NCBI RefSeq assembly: GCF_000236905.1
Contig: NC_016521.1
Coordinates: 62,001 to 126,000 of the forward strand
Length of the DNA stretch: 64,000 bases
DNA from: Tetrapisispora phaffii CBS 4417
Taxonomy: Eukaryota > Ascomycota > Saccharomycetes > Saccharomycetales > Saccharomycetaceae
Direction of reading: 5' to 3'
The notes under the pieces were generated by a model. It was not told the origin of the DNA. It did no database searches and worked only from the letters and a program-made list of their open reading frames with translations. The position numbers were made by a program, and so were the translations under genes. Shown here in pieces: positions 1 to 11,020 of the stretch. Within the stretch, counting starts at the first letter, position 1, and every line of letters begins with the position of its first letter.

Positions 1-342
1 CAACCATTACTCAGATATCAACATTTAATTAGAGAATAGTGTATTCTATTAAAAAAATACCAGAAAGAAACCGTTACTCTTTATCTTTTAATCGAATTAT
101 CAAGTGACCTTTTGAAGCCTAAAGTTTGCTTCACAGCTTTTGGCGCTTTGACAACAATAAGATTTCGATATTTATGTAACTATAAATGTTAAAGTAAATA
201 TTAAAGGAAATGTAATTAAAACATTTAGATGACTATGTAATGTGCATCGTAAGTATAATAATCTTTAGCTTAATGCCTTATTAAGTTGTTAAGAAAGTAC
301 AGTGGATTTTACTTAACTGTGTCAAATAAAAAGGTTAGACCG
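1..342. other. Left-edge intergenic region, HIR3 promoter side
   Basis: No gene is visible. The stretch is AT-rich and lies directly 5' of HIR3, so it should hold its promoter and 5' leader. An in-frame TTG at 286 extends the HIR3 frame upstream, but there is no ATG before 343. I see no tRNA or convincing TATA element. Confidence 0.6.
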
Positions 343-3300
343 ATGTCTAAATTTAATGCTTTGAATCAGGACCTTCACGATGAAGAATTTGAAGTTGATG
401 GTCATTCACGAGAACTACAAGTGGAAGAAGGGTTTAAGACGTTTCAGACTGCTCTGCAGTTTTTAAGAAATAAAAAATATGATGATGCTTCCGATAAATT
501 TGATGAACTATTTCAAATGGCAATTTTAAAGGCTGATAAATGGGGCTTGTATCAGTTCTCATCACCAACTTTAGATAGTCTCCGTTATCTGGCGTTTAGG
601 AACCGTGGAATGTTTTATTATTCATATTTAATCGATGAATATGCATCAATGGAAACTGATGAAATTGTTAATTACATACTGAAAGTGGTAGAAGATTTAT
701 TGGAGTCAATGCAACATAGTTATGCTGATAGTTCAGTCACTGAGTTATTATTAATGATATTTAGAAGTTTTAGAAGCCGTAAATTAGAGCGATTAATTAT
801 TGAATATGAACTGAAGAAACCAGATAATCAATTCCTAACATTGGAGCGTTTAAATAAAAATAAAATCCTTCCAAAATTGAAGAATGTACTGGATAGATAT
901 ACAATACTACTAAATAATTTGCATGATACGAAAACAATTGAAACCTCAACGATAATAAAGGACAATAACATAAATCTAAGCAGCACATCTGAATTCAATA
1001 TAGTTTTGAACAAGATTAATCAGATGAAAACCCAAGATGATAAAGAAATGAAGAAATTGGATAGATTTGAAGTTAATATTAAAAATATGAGTTGGGACGA
1101 TATTTTAGGATCATTCAAAAGTCTAGTAGTGCATATGAAGTCAACTAATATGTTGCTAAGAGATTATGATACCTATGCAGAAACAGAATACCCAATTGAA
1201 GCAATTAAATTTAATTTATCTGACAAGGCGCTAATAAACTCTGATACTTCTCTAACAATGCAAAAGAATGATGTTTCTGATGAAAAGGAAGAAATTGCTT
1301 CCATAAACGCTACAAATAAAAGTGAACCGGATTCCTCTCTTATACCAGAGACAAAGGATAATGATAATATCGATTTTGAAATCGAGGGAACCAATAAAAA
1401 TAATGACAGTGTTAAGAATGATAAAAATGATAAAAATGATGATATTGACTCAGATTCTAATATTTCAACAGATGCAGATAGGCATAAGAAAAAAAGACAA
1501 TCAACTTCTGTAGAAGATTTATCAAGGCCAGCACAGAGAGTTAGTAAAAGAGTTAAAAATGAACATGTGGTTGATGAGAAAAAAGTATTCGAGTTACATC
1601 AAATCTTTATAAATGACTTTTTTTCTTCATGTTCTATGATAAATATGGAGTCATGCTTTAATAAAGAAGGATTAGAATCCATAATTCAAGATGGTATTTT
1701 GCAATCAAATAAAACTTATTACGTCGATTTTTTTAATTGTTTAAAAAATTGGAATTCAAAGCATGCTGATATTTTTATTCAAAATGCACAAGTCCCATCA
1801 AAAAGTAAGATAGGTGAATCTAATACAACGTCACAATCGCCTGAATTAACTTCCTTATTAAAATACAATGGAAGTAATGAATATGGAGAAAAGCAAAATT
1901 ATCCTGAAAGATTAGAAGATGCTGACCCTTCAATTCTCGAGAACTTTATTGGGAATATAAATAGAGGGAAAATGCACTTCCAAGAAGTTCGTTTTAAAAT
2001 TATTGATGCACTTTTATCAAAAAAAAATGAACAAGAAAGAATTATTATATCACATCTATGGTCTAAAAGTTTATATCAAAATCTCGAATGGCTTTTATCC
2101 TCAGTTGAAAGTAGTATGTTTGAATTCGTCAAAACTTCTTTCAACGAAAATAAATATTTAATCCTTTCAATCATTGAAGTTTTAATAAATATGTCGGGTT
2201 CAATTAATGACGAAATCAATCATAAGACACTACAAGGTACTAAAGTTAACGAATTAAAGGTTAATAAGTATAAACTTCAGGCAAAAATTAATAAATGGAT
2301 TCAATTAGCAGAAAATATTGATTACACTGATGACATACTATGGAATGTCGAATTTTTATGGTCAAAATTTTGTTTTTTCCAATTTTGTGAAGACTTCTCG
2401 AATAAAGATATGATTAACTTATGTACAAAAATAGAAAAACAATTGTCGAACTATGATAAGAAACTCTACATAGTATACCCAAATTATAATTACATATCAT
2501 GTCTTAGCCGTGATTTTGTTAAATCTAATATTAAGAAAATAAGCATTATCGACAAGTTAACCATTATCGATTCTTATAGTGACAATTTTAACACTGAAAC
2601 TGAGTTTAAACATGATGGGAATATGTTACAGTTAGAAAAGGTTTTATTAAGGGTTGATGGTGAGCAAGCAAGGGACAATGATGATAAAGAGATCATATCA
2701 TTTATTGATCAATCTCCATTTGTTGTTCAGATTAATTTATGGAAAGTATTATTTAACTATTATATTGATGTTGAAGATATACAAAAATCAATTAAAATTT
2801 ATTTTTGTATTCTTCAGTTGCTATTCAAAAAGCTTGATTCTACTGAGTATGTGGATCATATGGAGCAAAATCGCCATCAGATGTTACTATTATACATATC
2901 TGATATTGATTATTTCACTACCAAGGTTGTCAATATTCTTTCAACGAATGCATGGTCGGATATAGGATATGAACCATCAGCAACAGATTTTAAAGGTATT
3001 TTTGAAATATTTTCCATTTTCTATTTGGTTTTCTATTTTGAAACATCTTCAAAAGTGGATAGTAGCTTAAAATCGTTTTTTCAGAGAGCACATAAGTCAG
3101 CGGGAAAAATGAAAGATTCGATAGCTGCATTATCGACTTTAATTTTGTACTTTTTCAATTCTTCTTGTATTAAAATGGTATCACATGAAGAAGCTGCTCC
3201 AATAATAACAAAAATTGTCTGGAACATTCATTCTCTGCTAGGGGAGTTTAAATCTTGTGATGCAGCAAGCGGAAACTTTCTAAGATTTACTGAGAACTTA

Positions 3301-5427
3301 CTTTGTCGATTCATTAATGATGATACTTATTTACAATTGCTCCAAACGTTGTGGTGTCATTATCATTATTCTTTAAGCAGTGATTCTGTATCCTTTGAAT
3401 ATCATACAACACAGCCGGTTCCAATAGACAAGGTTAACTCACTACCTTTGGGTACATATTTAATAAAATTACAATACTCTGGAAGGAATCCATTATTGGT
3501 CAATAGCAACAAATCAACGTTGAAACAAGTGCTTGATAATATAATTAATACGTTGGAGGACCCTTGCGATTCTCCAAATTTCTTCATCGAAAATAATAAA
3601 TATAAATTGGATGAATACCTGTCGCTACCGTTAACAACAGATTATTTGAAGAAGTCATTCAACGGACTTTGCAGCTTACGATTTTCATCCCCAAATGATG
3701 AATTTCAAGAGGCCATTGAGATTGGATTATATTACATTGCCAGTGTCCAGGCTCTGAATTTATACAAACTCCGTAAAAAATCTATGCAAGCTCGTCCTTC
3801 CGAATTAGACTCTATCATAAATATGATTAAGATTGATATTATTTATAACTTCAACAGATACGAGAGCTGGTACTTATTAGGTTTATGTTTTTCATATATT
3901 GTCGAAGATGATTTAATGTGGACTTCAGATAAATTAAATGTACCAGAAAAAAAAAATACAATAGCTTCAAATCAAAGGAAAGCAATTTTATGTTACTTAA
4001 TGTCTATAAATGTGTTTTATCAGAAAAATGAGGTTGATAGAGATGATAAGAAGGTCATGATAAAAGTTTTGGAAGCTTTGGGCATGGAACTTATAATTGG
4101 TTTATATAAACCTATGGATATGGAATGCTTCCAATTCCAAAGAGCACATAAATATTTACAACTTGGTGACGATGGGGAACTTGCAGAAAAAATGATTGTA
4201 GAAATCAATAGCATTTCAAGTTTTAACATCGAACAAGCTGCTTTATTGTGCTTTAATAGATCTAACAAATTTAGAGAAGCTTTAGTTTCGTCTAAGGACT
4301 CTAAGGAAAGATGGCAGAATTATTATTATATTAGTAGACTTTTATTCAAAAAAGGAAGGCTTACAATGTTGCACGATATTGAGAAAGTTATTTTGAGAGC
4401 TTGTAAGTTAGCTATGGATGTCTCGACGCCAAAAGATTTGATAGTTGAACCACATTATTATTTATTAGTTATGTGTTACAAATGGGTAAAATTGAATGTT
4501 TTGAGCCCATATAATGCTCTACAAATTTTAAGTAAGGATATTGGATTTTTTGATGTTGATAATGACTTTTGGGACATTGATAATAGTATTTCTATTGATT
4601 ACCAAAAGAAATCATTTTATAAGAAATCCATAGAATTTCTTAGAATTATTCAACAATCAGATAAACGTAAATGGCATCATCGCCCAACTTATAGAATTTC
4701 AAAAATTTTGTTTGAGGATTTTGGTGATCTTAATGGCGCTATTAAGGAAATTGAGACAATGATGTCTCTCAAGACAATGAACAAAAATCTGATCAATATT
4801 TGGAAACCTGATTTTGAAAGACCCGGGAAACATTTTGTTTATACTTACCAGTATATTACGTTTTATATTGATCTGCTCTTTATCAAGAAAGATCATATAT
4901 CGATTGGTTTGATAGCAAAAAAAATTAGACGATTTAGCTCTGGTATGGCATATTCTTCCGAGGTGATCAAAAAGTCAGTAACTACCTATATAAGATGTGT
5001 TGCTACATCTCTTCATCTTGATGAAAAATATTATTCTGAGCAATTTTTACCAAATTTAAATTATCAGGAATTTATTGATATTAGTAAAGAGGTTCTTCAA
5101 GATTTTGACCCAGAAAAGTATTCTGCTGATATTTTAGAATCGTTGCAAATAGCGTATCAATTAAAGAGAGGTAACAATGGTATTGCATTTGATGGAACAT
5201 GTTTATCGATTTATTTTAAGTATTTCTATCTTCCTTATCTGGAAGCCCATCCGAGAACCAAGACTTCTACAGAAAGTCAAATCGTGCAATTTGTGTCCCA
5301 CGAAACTGTAAAAATTCCTTCAGCAAGTGCAACTTCAATACAACCTAAACAGAACAATAGCAGAAAACGTGTAAGTAAAAAAGATGCTTTCGAAACAATA
5401 AGAACTATGACTGAAAAAATACATTAG
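343..5427 (+). CDS. HIR3: HIR complex subunit Hir3 (histone regulation)
   Basis: Hir3 is the CABIN1-like scaffold of the HIR histone H3-H4 chaperone complex, which represses histone genes outside S phase and deposits nucleosomes independently of replication. The predicted protein has 1694 residues, close to the roughly 1650 of S. cerevisiae. The N-terminus (MSKFNALNQD, then HSRELQVEEGF and SSPTLDSLRYLAFRNRGM) is diagnostic. An acidic, Asn/Asp-rich linker near residues 340-380 is followed by a basic, NLS-like stretch around 380-410; the remainder is helical, TPR-like. The ATG at 343 is chosen over the in-frame TTG at 286 because it begins the conserved N-terminus. It converges on IML1 with only about 50 bp between stop codons. 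In S. cerevisiae HOM6 lies between these two genes and is missing here. Confidence 0.95.
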   Translation: MSKFNALNQDLHDEEFEVDGHSRELQVEEGFKTFQTALQFLRNKKYDDASDKFDELFQMAILKADKWGLYQFSSPTLDSLRYLAFRNRGMFYYSYLIDEYASMETDEIVNYILKVVEDLLESMQHSYADSSVTELLLMIFRSFRSRKLERLIIEYELKKPDNQFLTLERLNKNKILPKLKNVLDRYTILLNNLHDTKTIETSTIIKDNNINLSSTSEFNIVLNKINQMKTQDDKEMKKLDRFEVNIKNMSWDDILGSFKSLVVHMKSTNMLLRDYDTYAETEYPIEAIKFNLSDKALINSDTSLTMQKNDVSDEKEEIASINATNKSEPDSSLIPETKDNDNIDFEIEGTNKNNDSVKNDKNDKNDDIDSDSNISTDADRHKKKRQSTSVEDLSRPAQRVSKRVKNEHVVDEKKVFELHQIFINDFFSSCSMINMESCFNKEGLESIIQDGILQSNKTYYVDFFNCLKNWNSKHADIFIQNAQVPSKSKIGESNTTSQSPELTSLLKYNGSNEYGEKQNYPERLEDADPSILENFIGNINRGKMHFQEVRFKIIDALLSKKNEQERIIISHLWSKSLYQNLEWLLSSVESSMFEFVKTSFNENKYLILSIIEVLINMSGSINDEINHKTLQGTKVNELKVNKYKLQAKINKWIQLAENIDYTDDILWNVEFLWSKFCFFQFCEDFSNKDMINLCTKIEKQLSNYDKKLYIVYPNYNYISCLSRDFVKSNIKKISIIDKLTIIDSYSDNFNTETEFKHDGNMLQLEKVLLRVDGEQARDNDDKEIISFIDQSPFVVQINLWKVLFNYYIDVEDIQKSIKIYFCILQLLFKKLDSTEYVDHMEQNRHQMLLLYISDIDYFTTKVVNILSTNAWSDIGYEPSATDFKGIFEIFSIFYLVFYFETSSKVDSSLKSFFQRAHKSAGKMKDSIAALSTLILYFFNSSCIKMVSHEEAAPIITKIVWNIHSLLGEFKSCDAASGNFLRFTENLLCRFINDDTYLQLLQTLWCHYHYSLSSDSVSFEYHTTQPVPIDKVNSLPLGTYLIKLQYSGRNPLLVNSNKSTLKQVLDNIINTLEDPCDSPNFFIENNKYKLDEYLSLPLTTDYLKKSFNGLCSLRFSSPNDEFQEAIEIGLYYIASVQALNLYKLRKKSMQARPSELDSIINMIKIDIIYNFNRYESWYLLGLCFSYIVEDDLMWTSDKLNVPEKKNTIASNQRKAILCYLMSINVFYQKNEVDRDDKKVMIKVLEALGMELIIGLYKPMDMECFQFQRAHKYLQLGDDGELAEKMIVEINSISSFNIEQAALLCFNRSNKFREALVSSKDSKERWQNYYYISRLLFKKGRLTMLHDIEKVILRACKLAMDVSTPKDLIVEPHYYLLVMCYKWVKLNVLSPYNALQILSKDIGFFDVDNDFWDIDNSISIDYQKKSFYKKSIEFLRIIQQSDKRKWHHRPTYRISKILFEDFGDLNGAIKEIETMMSLKTMNKNLINIWKPDFERPGKHFVYTYQYITFYIDLLFIKKDHISIGLIAKKIRRFSSGMAYSSEVIKKSVTTYIRCVATSLHLDEKYYSEQFLPNLNYQEFIDISKEVLQDFDPEKYSADILESLQIAYQLKRGNNGIAFDGTCLSIYFKYFYLPYLEAHPRTKTSTESQIVQFVSHETVKIPSASATSIQPKQNNSRKRVSKKDAFETIRTMTEKIH

Positions 5428-5478
5428 GATTTCTATATAACGCTTTGTAAATAATAATATTATCAAATTCTATAGAAG

Positions 5479-8400
5479 TTAATATTTTTGTTCAATTTGC
5501 TCATCCTCATTGTCTAAATAAATTTGTTTGGCCTCTTCAAATATTGACCTTAACTTAACTGGATCAGAACACATGTTTTTGAATTCTAGCATAACACCTT
5601 GTGCATTAAATTGCATTCTAATGTGTTTTTTATTTTTTCCTATAATATTCCCTTGCTTAGTTCTGTTCATGTAAATATTATTTGGAGCCAAAAATAAATC
5701 TCCATTGTCCTTAATTTCTGCAATATACGCACCAGATTTATGAATATATTGTGCGTTCTTAAAAGTTGGAGCTCCCCAAGAATATTTAATAACAAAAGAA
5801 CTATTTTCATCATTTAAAAAATGAAATGCTCTATTGTCTAACAAAAAGTCTGATTTCTTTAACAAATAAATATGATAGTAAAACTTATTTTTAGTTAACA
5901 TATTTTTAATGTTAAGGTCAGCTTCCTCGAAAGGATTTATTGCGAGTTTGACTTCTATAAAAGTATGAAAAGGATTACTGGCTGGAATAGAACACAATTC
6001 TTCCCATGGAACTTCAATTAATAGTAATCCATATTTTTCACATAACCGTGACCAATTCTTAATTTTATCATCAATCAGCTTAGGAGTAGCAGACAACCAT
6101 TCTAGTCTAATATGAAAACAGTGATCTGGGTTATGAACTTTATCATAATGGACTACACAAGTTTCTTTTTTATATGATTTACAATCAGGATCTAGATCAA
6201 TCGTGAGAGAATTACTTAGTACTATCGTAGGCTTTACGTCTTCCAATATTTCGTCACTACCTTTAACAATTGAGGAGTTACTCTTATTAGCACTTGGGGT
6301 CATACTTGATTCTGTTCTATTACGGTATTTTCCTTCATTATAGTTCTCTTTAACTTTCAATCCAGGTGCTAAAATTTCCGGGTCTTTATTTTTCAAAGCA
6401 TATTCAGAAGTAAGCTGGTAGAAGTAATAACCATCTAAAAACCCATGTTTATTTAAAACATGGAGAAACACATTTTTGTCCATCAAATATTGACCATATG
6501 CTATGGCATCTTCTCTTGTCTCTATATCACTAAAATTTCTAATCAACCAATTAACCATTTCAGAACCAACAAAACAATTTTTGAATTTGCTCCAGTGCCA
6601 TTTCCTAGTAACTAATGTCAATTTGTCTTCACTACTCTGTAATTCGATAGTTAACGTTTTGAAATCGATGCTCTTATTTAGTAAAGTTTTAGGAGTTGAA
6701 ATAATCAAGTCTTTTGAAGCTGAAAATTCGGATGACTTGATTTCTTCATTAATAAAATTTATAAGGGAACCAGTATAGAAATGAATATCTGGCGGTTGTT
6801 CATCATTTTTAACTGTCTTAACTTTTTCGTCAGAGCTCTTTATTTTTGATTTAGCAATAAATGCAGTTAAACGACGCAACCCCTCTAACCTTAGTTCTTC
6901 AGATGACAACATCTCATTTCTACCATTAACTACTGTAGACAACGTGTGCAATGGAATTTCAACTGGTAGGACCACGAACTTGGCTTTAAAACCTGCATAC
7001 TTCCCATCCTCCCGATAATCACCGTAACAAGCGAGTGCTTGATCAATTTGATTCCAATTTAATGATTTCCTTGTTGCATGTAATGGGTCTCTTTTAATAG
7101 TTCTATATTCTTCTTCATATCTAGTCTTAACCAAAGGCATGTAACTAGAGACTTGATCCAAGGGATTCTGCTCTCGCTTTAAATATCTTTGTACGTCAAT
7201 AACACCATCAAGCCCACATGTTATTCTGTGAATTTCTGTATCGAGCATCATATAAAATTTTGTGCTCGTCCAATCATCATCAGAAATATACTTATTAACA
7301 GATTTTGACTTTTTATCGTTGGTTAGTGAGTATTCTATATCCTCTACTTGATCACCCAAACAGATTTGGAATCCTGCTACCAATCTCATATAAACCATAT
7401 GCAAAAGCAAGTCTTTCGAAGTTTGATTATATAATTCTTGATCAATGTTCATCGTAACGGAATGATTTCTGAATTCATACTGTTCTTTAAACTCTTGAGA
7501 ATTAACAAATGTTGTGATTGTCAGGGGAAGTTCTGCTGGTATGGTGAATGATCTCCACTTACTATATTTCTTGGCCACGAATCTGGGCAACACATCTCTC
7601 CATTTTTTTGACAACAGTAAACCAGCAACTTCATTACTAACAGGAACAGACGGATTTTCAATTTCATTCCACGAAGAATTAGTATTATACTTATCAAATA
7701 ATTTTGCTTTTGGTCCATGATTAATAGTAAGCCTCGTACTGCTATCATGAAACGGAGTTAATCTATTTTGAATAGTAATATTGGATGATGCATCTGTGTT
7801 TGAGGATTTTTGACAAGATGACAGATCATTGTGTGAATTATTCTGGTCAGTATTCATTATTGCTAGTCCTAAGTGCTTCTTTATAATGGGTGAATTTTCA
7901 TGTCCTTGTGAACTCGAAGGAACATTATTAACTGCTTGTAAAGGTTTTTTAGCTAAATTGCCCACGTTTTTATTTTGATCAATCTGGGATTTACTCTGTG
8001 TAATAGCAATTTTATCTTTGCTTTTTACTGATGTCAAAAGCCTCTTAAAAACTTGCTTTCCAAATATCTCTTTTATACTATCGGTTTTACTGATGTGTTT
8101 TAGAGAGTCAATGGCATAAGAATCATCTACCTTGTTCATAGAAATATTAGAAAATGTACTATAGATTGCATTTTCGTGTTTTGGAACAATATCAGGTACA
8201 TCCTCTATTAAGTCCTCACTATTTTGAATATATAAATCTGCCATGACATTATGTTCGGCAATTTTTTCTGTTTTTGGTTTTGATAGTTTAGATGTATTCC
8301 AAACTAGTTTATTGGATGATTCTACAACATTATTACCAAATTTAGTAGATATTATGTTTGCATTTGGTTCATTATTGACATCTGGATATGAGTTGCTGGT

Positions 8401-10254
8401 ATTCTGATCTTTGTCGGTTACTGTTGAGTGAAATACATTTCGATCGTGATGAGTAATTAGTTGATGAATTGATACTTCTCTTGGGTTGTTCATTGACAGA
8501 TACGCAATATCTACTTCTTCCATCATTTCATTTTCAGTAAGGCCCATGATTCTTAATTTATACAAATTGCATCTTGGTTGCCAGTCATCTAGCGACGACT
8601 TATGACCGTCATTCCAAAAAAATATACTCAGCCAAGATGGGGTGCAATGGTGCAAGTTATTGTCATAATCAATATACCTGAATAGTGGAACAATATGTAA
8701 TGGGGATCTAGCTAGACAAATCAAGTCCATTGTCATTTCTAAATTCATCAATTTTTTCCCAGTTAACTTTAATAAATCATAATCAACATCATAAATACCG
8801 GAACTTGGAGATATTAAGATTACATGTGTAGTTGTATGTTTCAAATCAAGTTGTTTAAATGGGTCTGTTAAAATTGTGGCTGCAAAGTTGACTAACTCCA
8901 AAAAATTTGATTTTATAACAGGGGTGAATCTCCCTTTTATCACAGTAAATGTACCGTTCTCTTGTTTTACAGTTACATTTTTTAATTCCTCCGTCACTTT
9001 CATGAATTCTCTTCTTAATACTTCCATAGTCTGAACCCAATCAATAATGTTAACTTGATCAACGACAATTCTATAGTAATCACTAGTCGTTTTCAATTTC
9101 TCTCCTGGTTTCAAATCATTATATGAATTTGTAGACATATCCATTGAAATTGCGAATGCTATAGTTATGCTATGATGAGTATCACGTTCTTTCCATTTTT
9201 TAAAAATCTTTGGAAATAACGAATTTATTAGCTTCTGAAATAATTGTTCACCAGATTCTTCAAAATTCCACATTTCTTCTGTAATTTGAATGATAAATAT
9301 TAATCGAGCAGATTCTGATCTAAAAACAATTCTAGTGCTTTCCCCAATATACCCTGATAAAATTTTTCTCCCATCTCTATATATACCATTGACCACAAGT
9401 CTCAACGAATCTGTAAGAAATAGCTTTTGTTCTGAAAACACGCAAGACGCTAATAATTGTTTTGATATACACCACATATCACCTCTATTCAGTAAAAGAT
9501 CCTTTACATTCAATTCTAAAAGATCGATTTCACATTCTTCTTTTGATCTTTTTTTAACCCATACTTTCGATCTTGATGGGAGTTCTAATAATGCTTGTAG
9601 TTGTCCTGATGCAATTGAGAGTTGTTGAGATTTATGCTGTAGTCTGTTTGCATTGGTTATTAAATTTTTTGCTATAAAGTATATTTTAACTCTTCTTCTA
9701 GATTTTTTAAATATTGTATTGTGCTTATTATTTTCTGTTCTATCACCTATAGAAGATATTTTTTCATGCTTGTCATAATTCATCAATTCACACAGCTCAC
9801 CTTCTTTTACTCCCGGGAGTAGTGAAAGATCTACCATAATTGGAATATTGGGATACCGTGTTAGATCATGATATGTTAACTCTAACTGATACTTTTGATT
9901 TTTTAATGTGGCTGATCCTTGGACCTCAGAAGATCCGAAGTTGGTTCCATTATCAATTGGGAAGCCGCTTGTGTTTTGTTTTGAAAGGTTGTCAGTGTTC
10001 GATGTAGTTAGAGTTTTATTGTGACTGCCTACCAAAAAATTACCTGAAACAATCGATAATGTATTATCACTTGTACTTCCATTTAAAGTATCTGCCTTTC
10101 CACTATATACACTGCGATCTAAATTGTTGCTACTATTGCTATCCGTTGTTGTCGAAATTCTTTTAAGCCTCTCTAATCTATTCTGCGGCTTCTGAACAGT
10201 TATATTTAATTCCTTACCTTCATTTCTATCTTTTTTTCGAAGACTAGAAAACAT
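5479..10254 (-). CDS. IML1: SEACIT/GATOR1 subunit Iml1, GAP complex for Gtr1
   Basis: Iml1 (human DEPDC5) with Npr2 and Npr3 forms SEACIT, which acts on the Rag-type GTPase Gtr1 at the vacuole to dampen TORC1 when nitrogen is poor. The protein has 1591 residues (S. cerevisiae 1584). Conserved blocks are seen along its length: an N-terminal GTR1-binding region with LNRGDMW and the run around TRIVFRSESARLIF, a long low-complexity Ser/Asn linker near 600-850, and a DEP domain near 1205-1285 (WHWSKFKNCFVGSEMVNWLI). The conserved C-terminal domain contains VHNPDHCFHIRLEWL. The ATG at 10254 is preferred; two codons further upstream is only an in-frame GTG. It is divergent from the AIM18-like gene. 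Confidence 0.96.
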   Translation of the reverse strand: MFSSLRKKDRNEGKELNITVQKPQNRLERLKRISTTTDSNSSNNLDRSVYSGKADTLNGSTSDNTLSIVSGNFLVGSHNKTLTTSNTDNLSKQNTSGFPIDNGTNFGSSEVQGSATLKNQKYQLELTYHDLTRYPNIPIMVDLSLLPGVKEGELCELMNYDKHEKISSIGDRTENNKHNTIFKKSRRRVKIYFIAKNLITNANRLQHKSQQLSIASGQLQALLELPSRSKVWVKKRSKEECEIDLLELNVKDLLLNRGDMWCISKQLLASCVFSEQKLFLTDSLRLVVNGIYRDGRKILSGYIGESTRIVFRSESARLIFIIQITEEMWNFEESGEQLFQKLINSLFPKIFKKWKERDTHHSITIAFAISMDMSTNSYNDLKPGEKLKTTSDYYRIVVDQVNIIDWVQTMEVLRREFMKVTEELKNVTVKQENGTFTVIKGRFTPVIKSNFLELVNFAATILTDPFKQLDLKHTTTHVILISPSSGIYDVDYDLLKLTGKKLMNLEMTMDLICLARSPLHIVPLFRYIDYDNNLHHCTPSWLSIFFWNDGHKSSLDDWQPRCNLYKLRIMGLTENEMMEEVDIAYLSMNNPREVSIHQLITHHDRNVFHSTVTDKDQNTSNSYPDVNNEPNANIISTKFGNNVVESSNKLVWNTSKLSKPKTEKIAEHNVMADLYIQNSEDLIEDVPDIVPKHENAIYSTFSNISMNKVDDSYAIDSLKHISKTDSIKEIFGKQVFKRLLTSVKSKDKIAITQSKSQIDQNKNVGNLAKKPLQAVNNVPSSSQGHENSPIIKKHLGLAIMNTDQNNSHNDLSSCQKSSNTDASSNITIQNRLTPFHDSSTRLTINHGPKAKLFDKYNTNSSWNEIENPSVPVSNEVAGLLLSKKWRDVLPRFVAKKYSKWRSFTIPAELPLTITTFVNSQEFKEQYEFRNHSVTMNIDQELYNQTSKDLLLHMVYMRLVAGFQICLGDQVEDIEYSLTNDKKSKSVNKYISDDDWTSTKFYMMLDTEIHRITCGLDGVIDVQRYLKREQNPLDQVSSYMPLVKTRYEEEYRTIKRDPLHATRKSLNWNQIDQALACYGDYREDGKYAGFKAKFVVLPVEIPLHTLSTVVNGRNEMLSSEELRLEGLRRLTAFIAKSKIKSSDEKVKTVKNDEQPPDIHFYTGSLINFINEEIKSSEFSASKDLIISTPKTLLNKSIDFKTLTIELQSSEDKLTLVTRKWHWSKFKNCFVGSEMVNWLIRNFSDIETREDAIAYGQYLMDKNVFLHVLNKHGFLDGYYFYQLTSEYALKNKDPEILAPGLKVKENYNEGKYRNRTESSMTPSANKSNSSIVKGSDEILEDVKPTIVLSNSLTIDLDPDCKSYKKETCVVHYDKVHNPDHCFHIRLEWLSATPKLIDDKIKNWSRLCEKYGLLLIEVPWEELCSIPASNPFHTFIEVKLAINPFEEADLNIKNMLTKNKFYYHIYLLKKSDFLLDNRAFHFLNDENSSFVIKYSWGAPTFKNAQYIHKSGAYIAEIKDNGDLFLAPNNIYMNRTKQGNIIGKNKKHIRMQFNAQGVMLEFKNMCSDPVKLRSIFEEAKQIYLDNEDEQIEQKY

Positions 10255-11020
10255 TTTCACTTCTTTTAATCTGATTGCTATTAAATTTAGTCACACTTCC
10301 AATAAATTTAGTGACTATTATTCCCTATATACTATAAAATAAAATATCTTCACCGACCGTCCTCAACTACTAATATGTGCCATTGATTGTTGGAGAGGTA
10401 TATACAAGCAAACCTAACAAACGGGTCAATTGCTATTACTTCCCCCATGCATAACCGTCATTAAATCTATCTTATAGCACTTATCCATTCTATAAAGTTG
10501 ATGGTTACAATGCTTCATTGCAACCTTTAAAAGATGGAAATTAGACATTGCTGTCACGTGATAATGACACATCGTAGCATATAGTCATAAAGATACAGAC
10601 TCAACTTTACTAGAATATATATTATGCTATATAAGGTCTAATACATTTGTATAAAAATTAACTAAAGACTATAATGTATATTCTCCATTGTGTTTAGTTG
10701 TTGACCTCCAGCTGCTGCGTCAGAAGTACCTTCCAAATGAATTATTTCTTAAGAATCTACTAATTAGCATTAGTAATACCAATTCGTAAAATCGACAAAC
10801 GGTCGGAACGAAATTGTTACTCAACTTCTGAATGAGATGAATAGTTAATTATATTTTATTCATAAGGGGTATTACTCGAACAAGCATATATATATATATA
10901 TGTGTGTGCGTGTTTGTGTAGATACGTGTGTATATTTATCATTTGCTAATACCAGCCTATTAAAATAATAAAAGACGTTTTGTCAATACAACCACGAGGA
11001 ATCGCTGATTATAAAACATT
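10255..11020. promoter_or_regulatory. IML1/AIM18 divergent intergenic region
   Basis: No ORF is supported across these 766 bases. The region must hold both divergent promoters. It contains a perfect Cbf1-type site GTCACGTG at 10553-10560 and an alternating TA/TG microsatellite near 10888-10930. In S. cerevisiae the gene divergent from IML1 is the Cbf1/Met4-regulated MET5, which is absent here. No CDEII- or CDEIII-like sequence follows the GTCACGTG, so it is not a centromere. Confidence 0.6.

Noticed and set aside
10553..10700. GTCACGTG considered as centromere CDEI
   Set aside because: No 80-bp extremely AT-rich CDEII followed by a TTCCGAA-type CDEIII.
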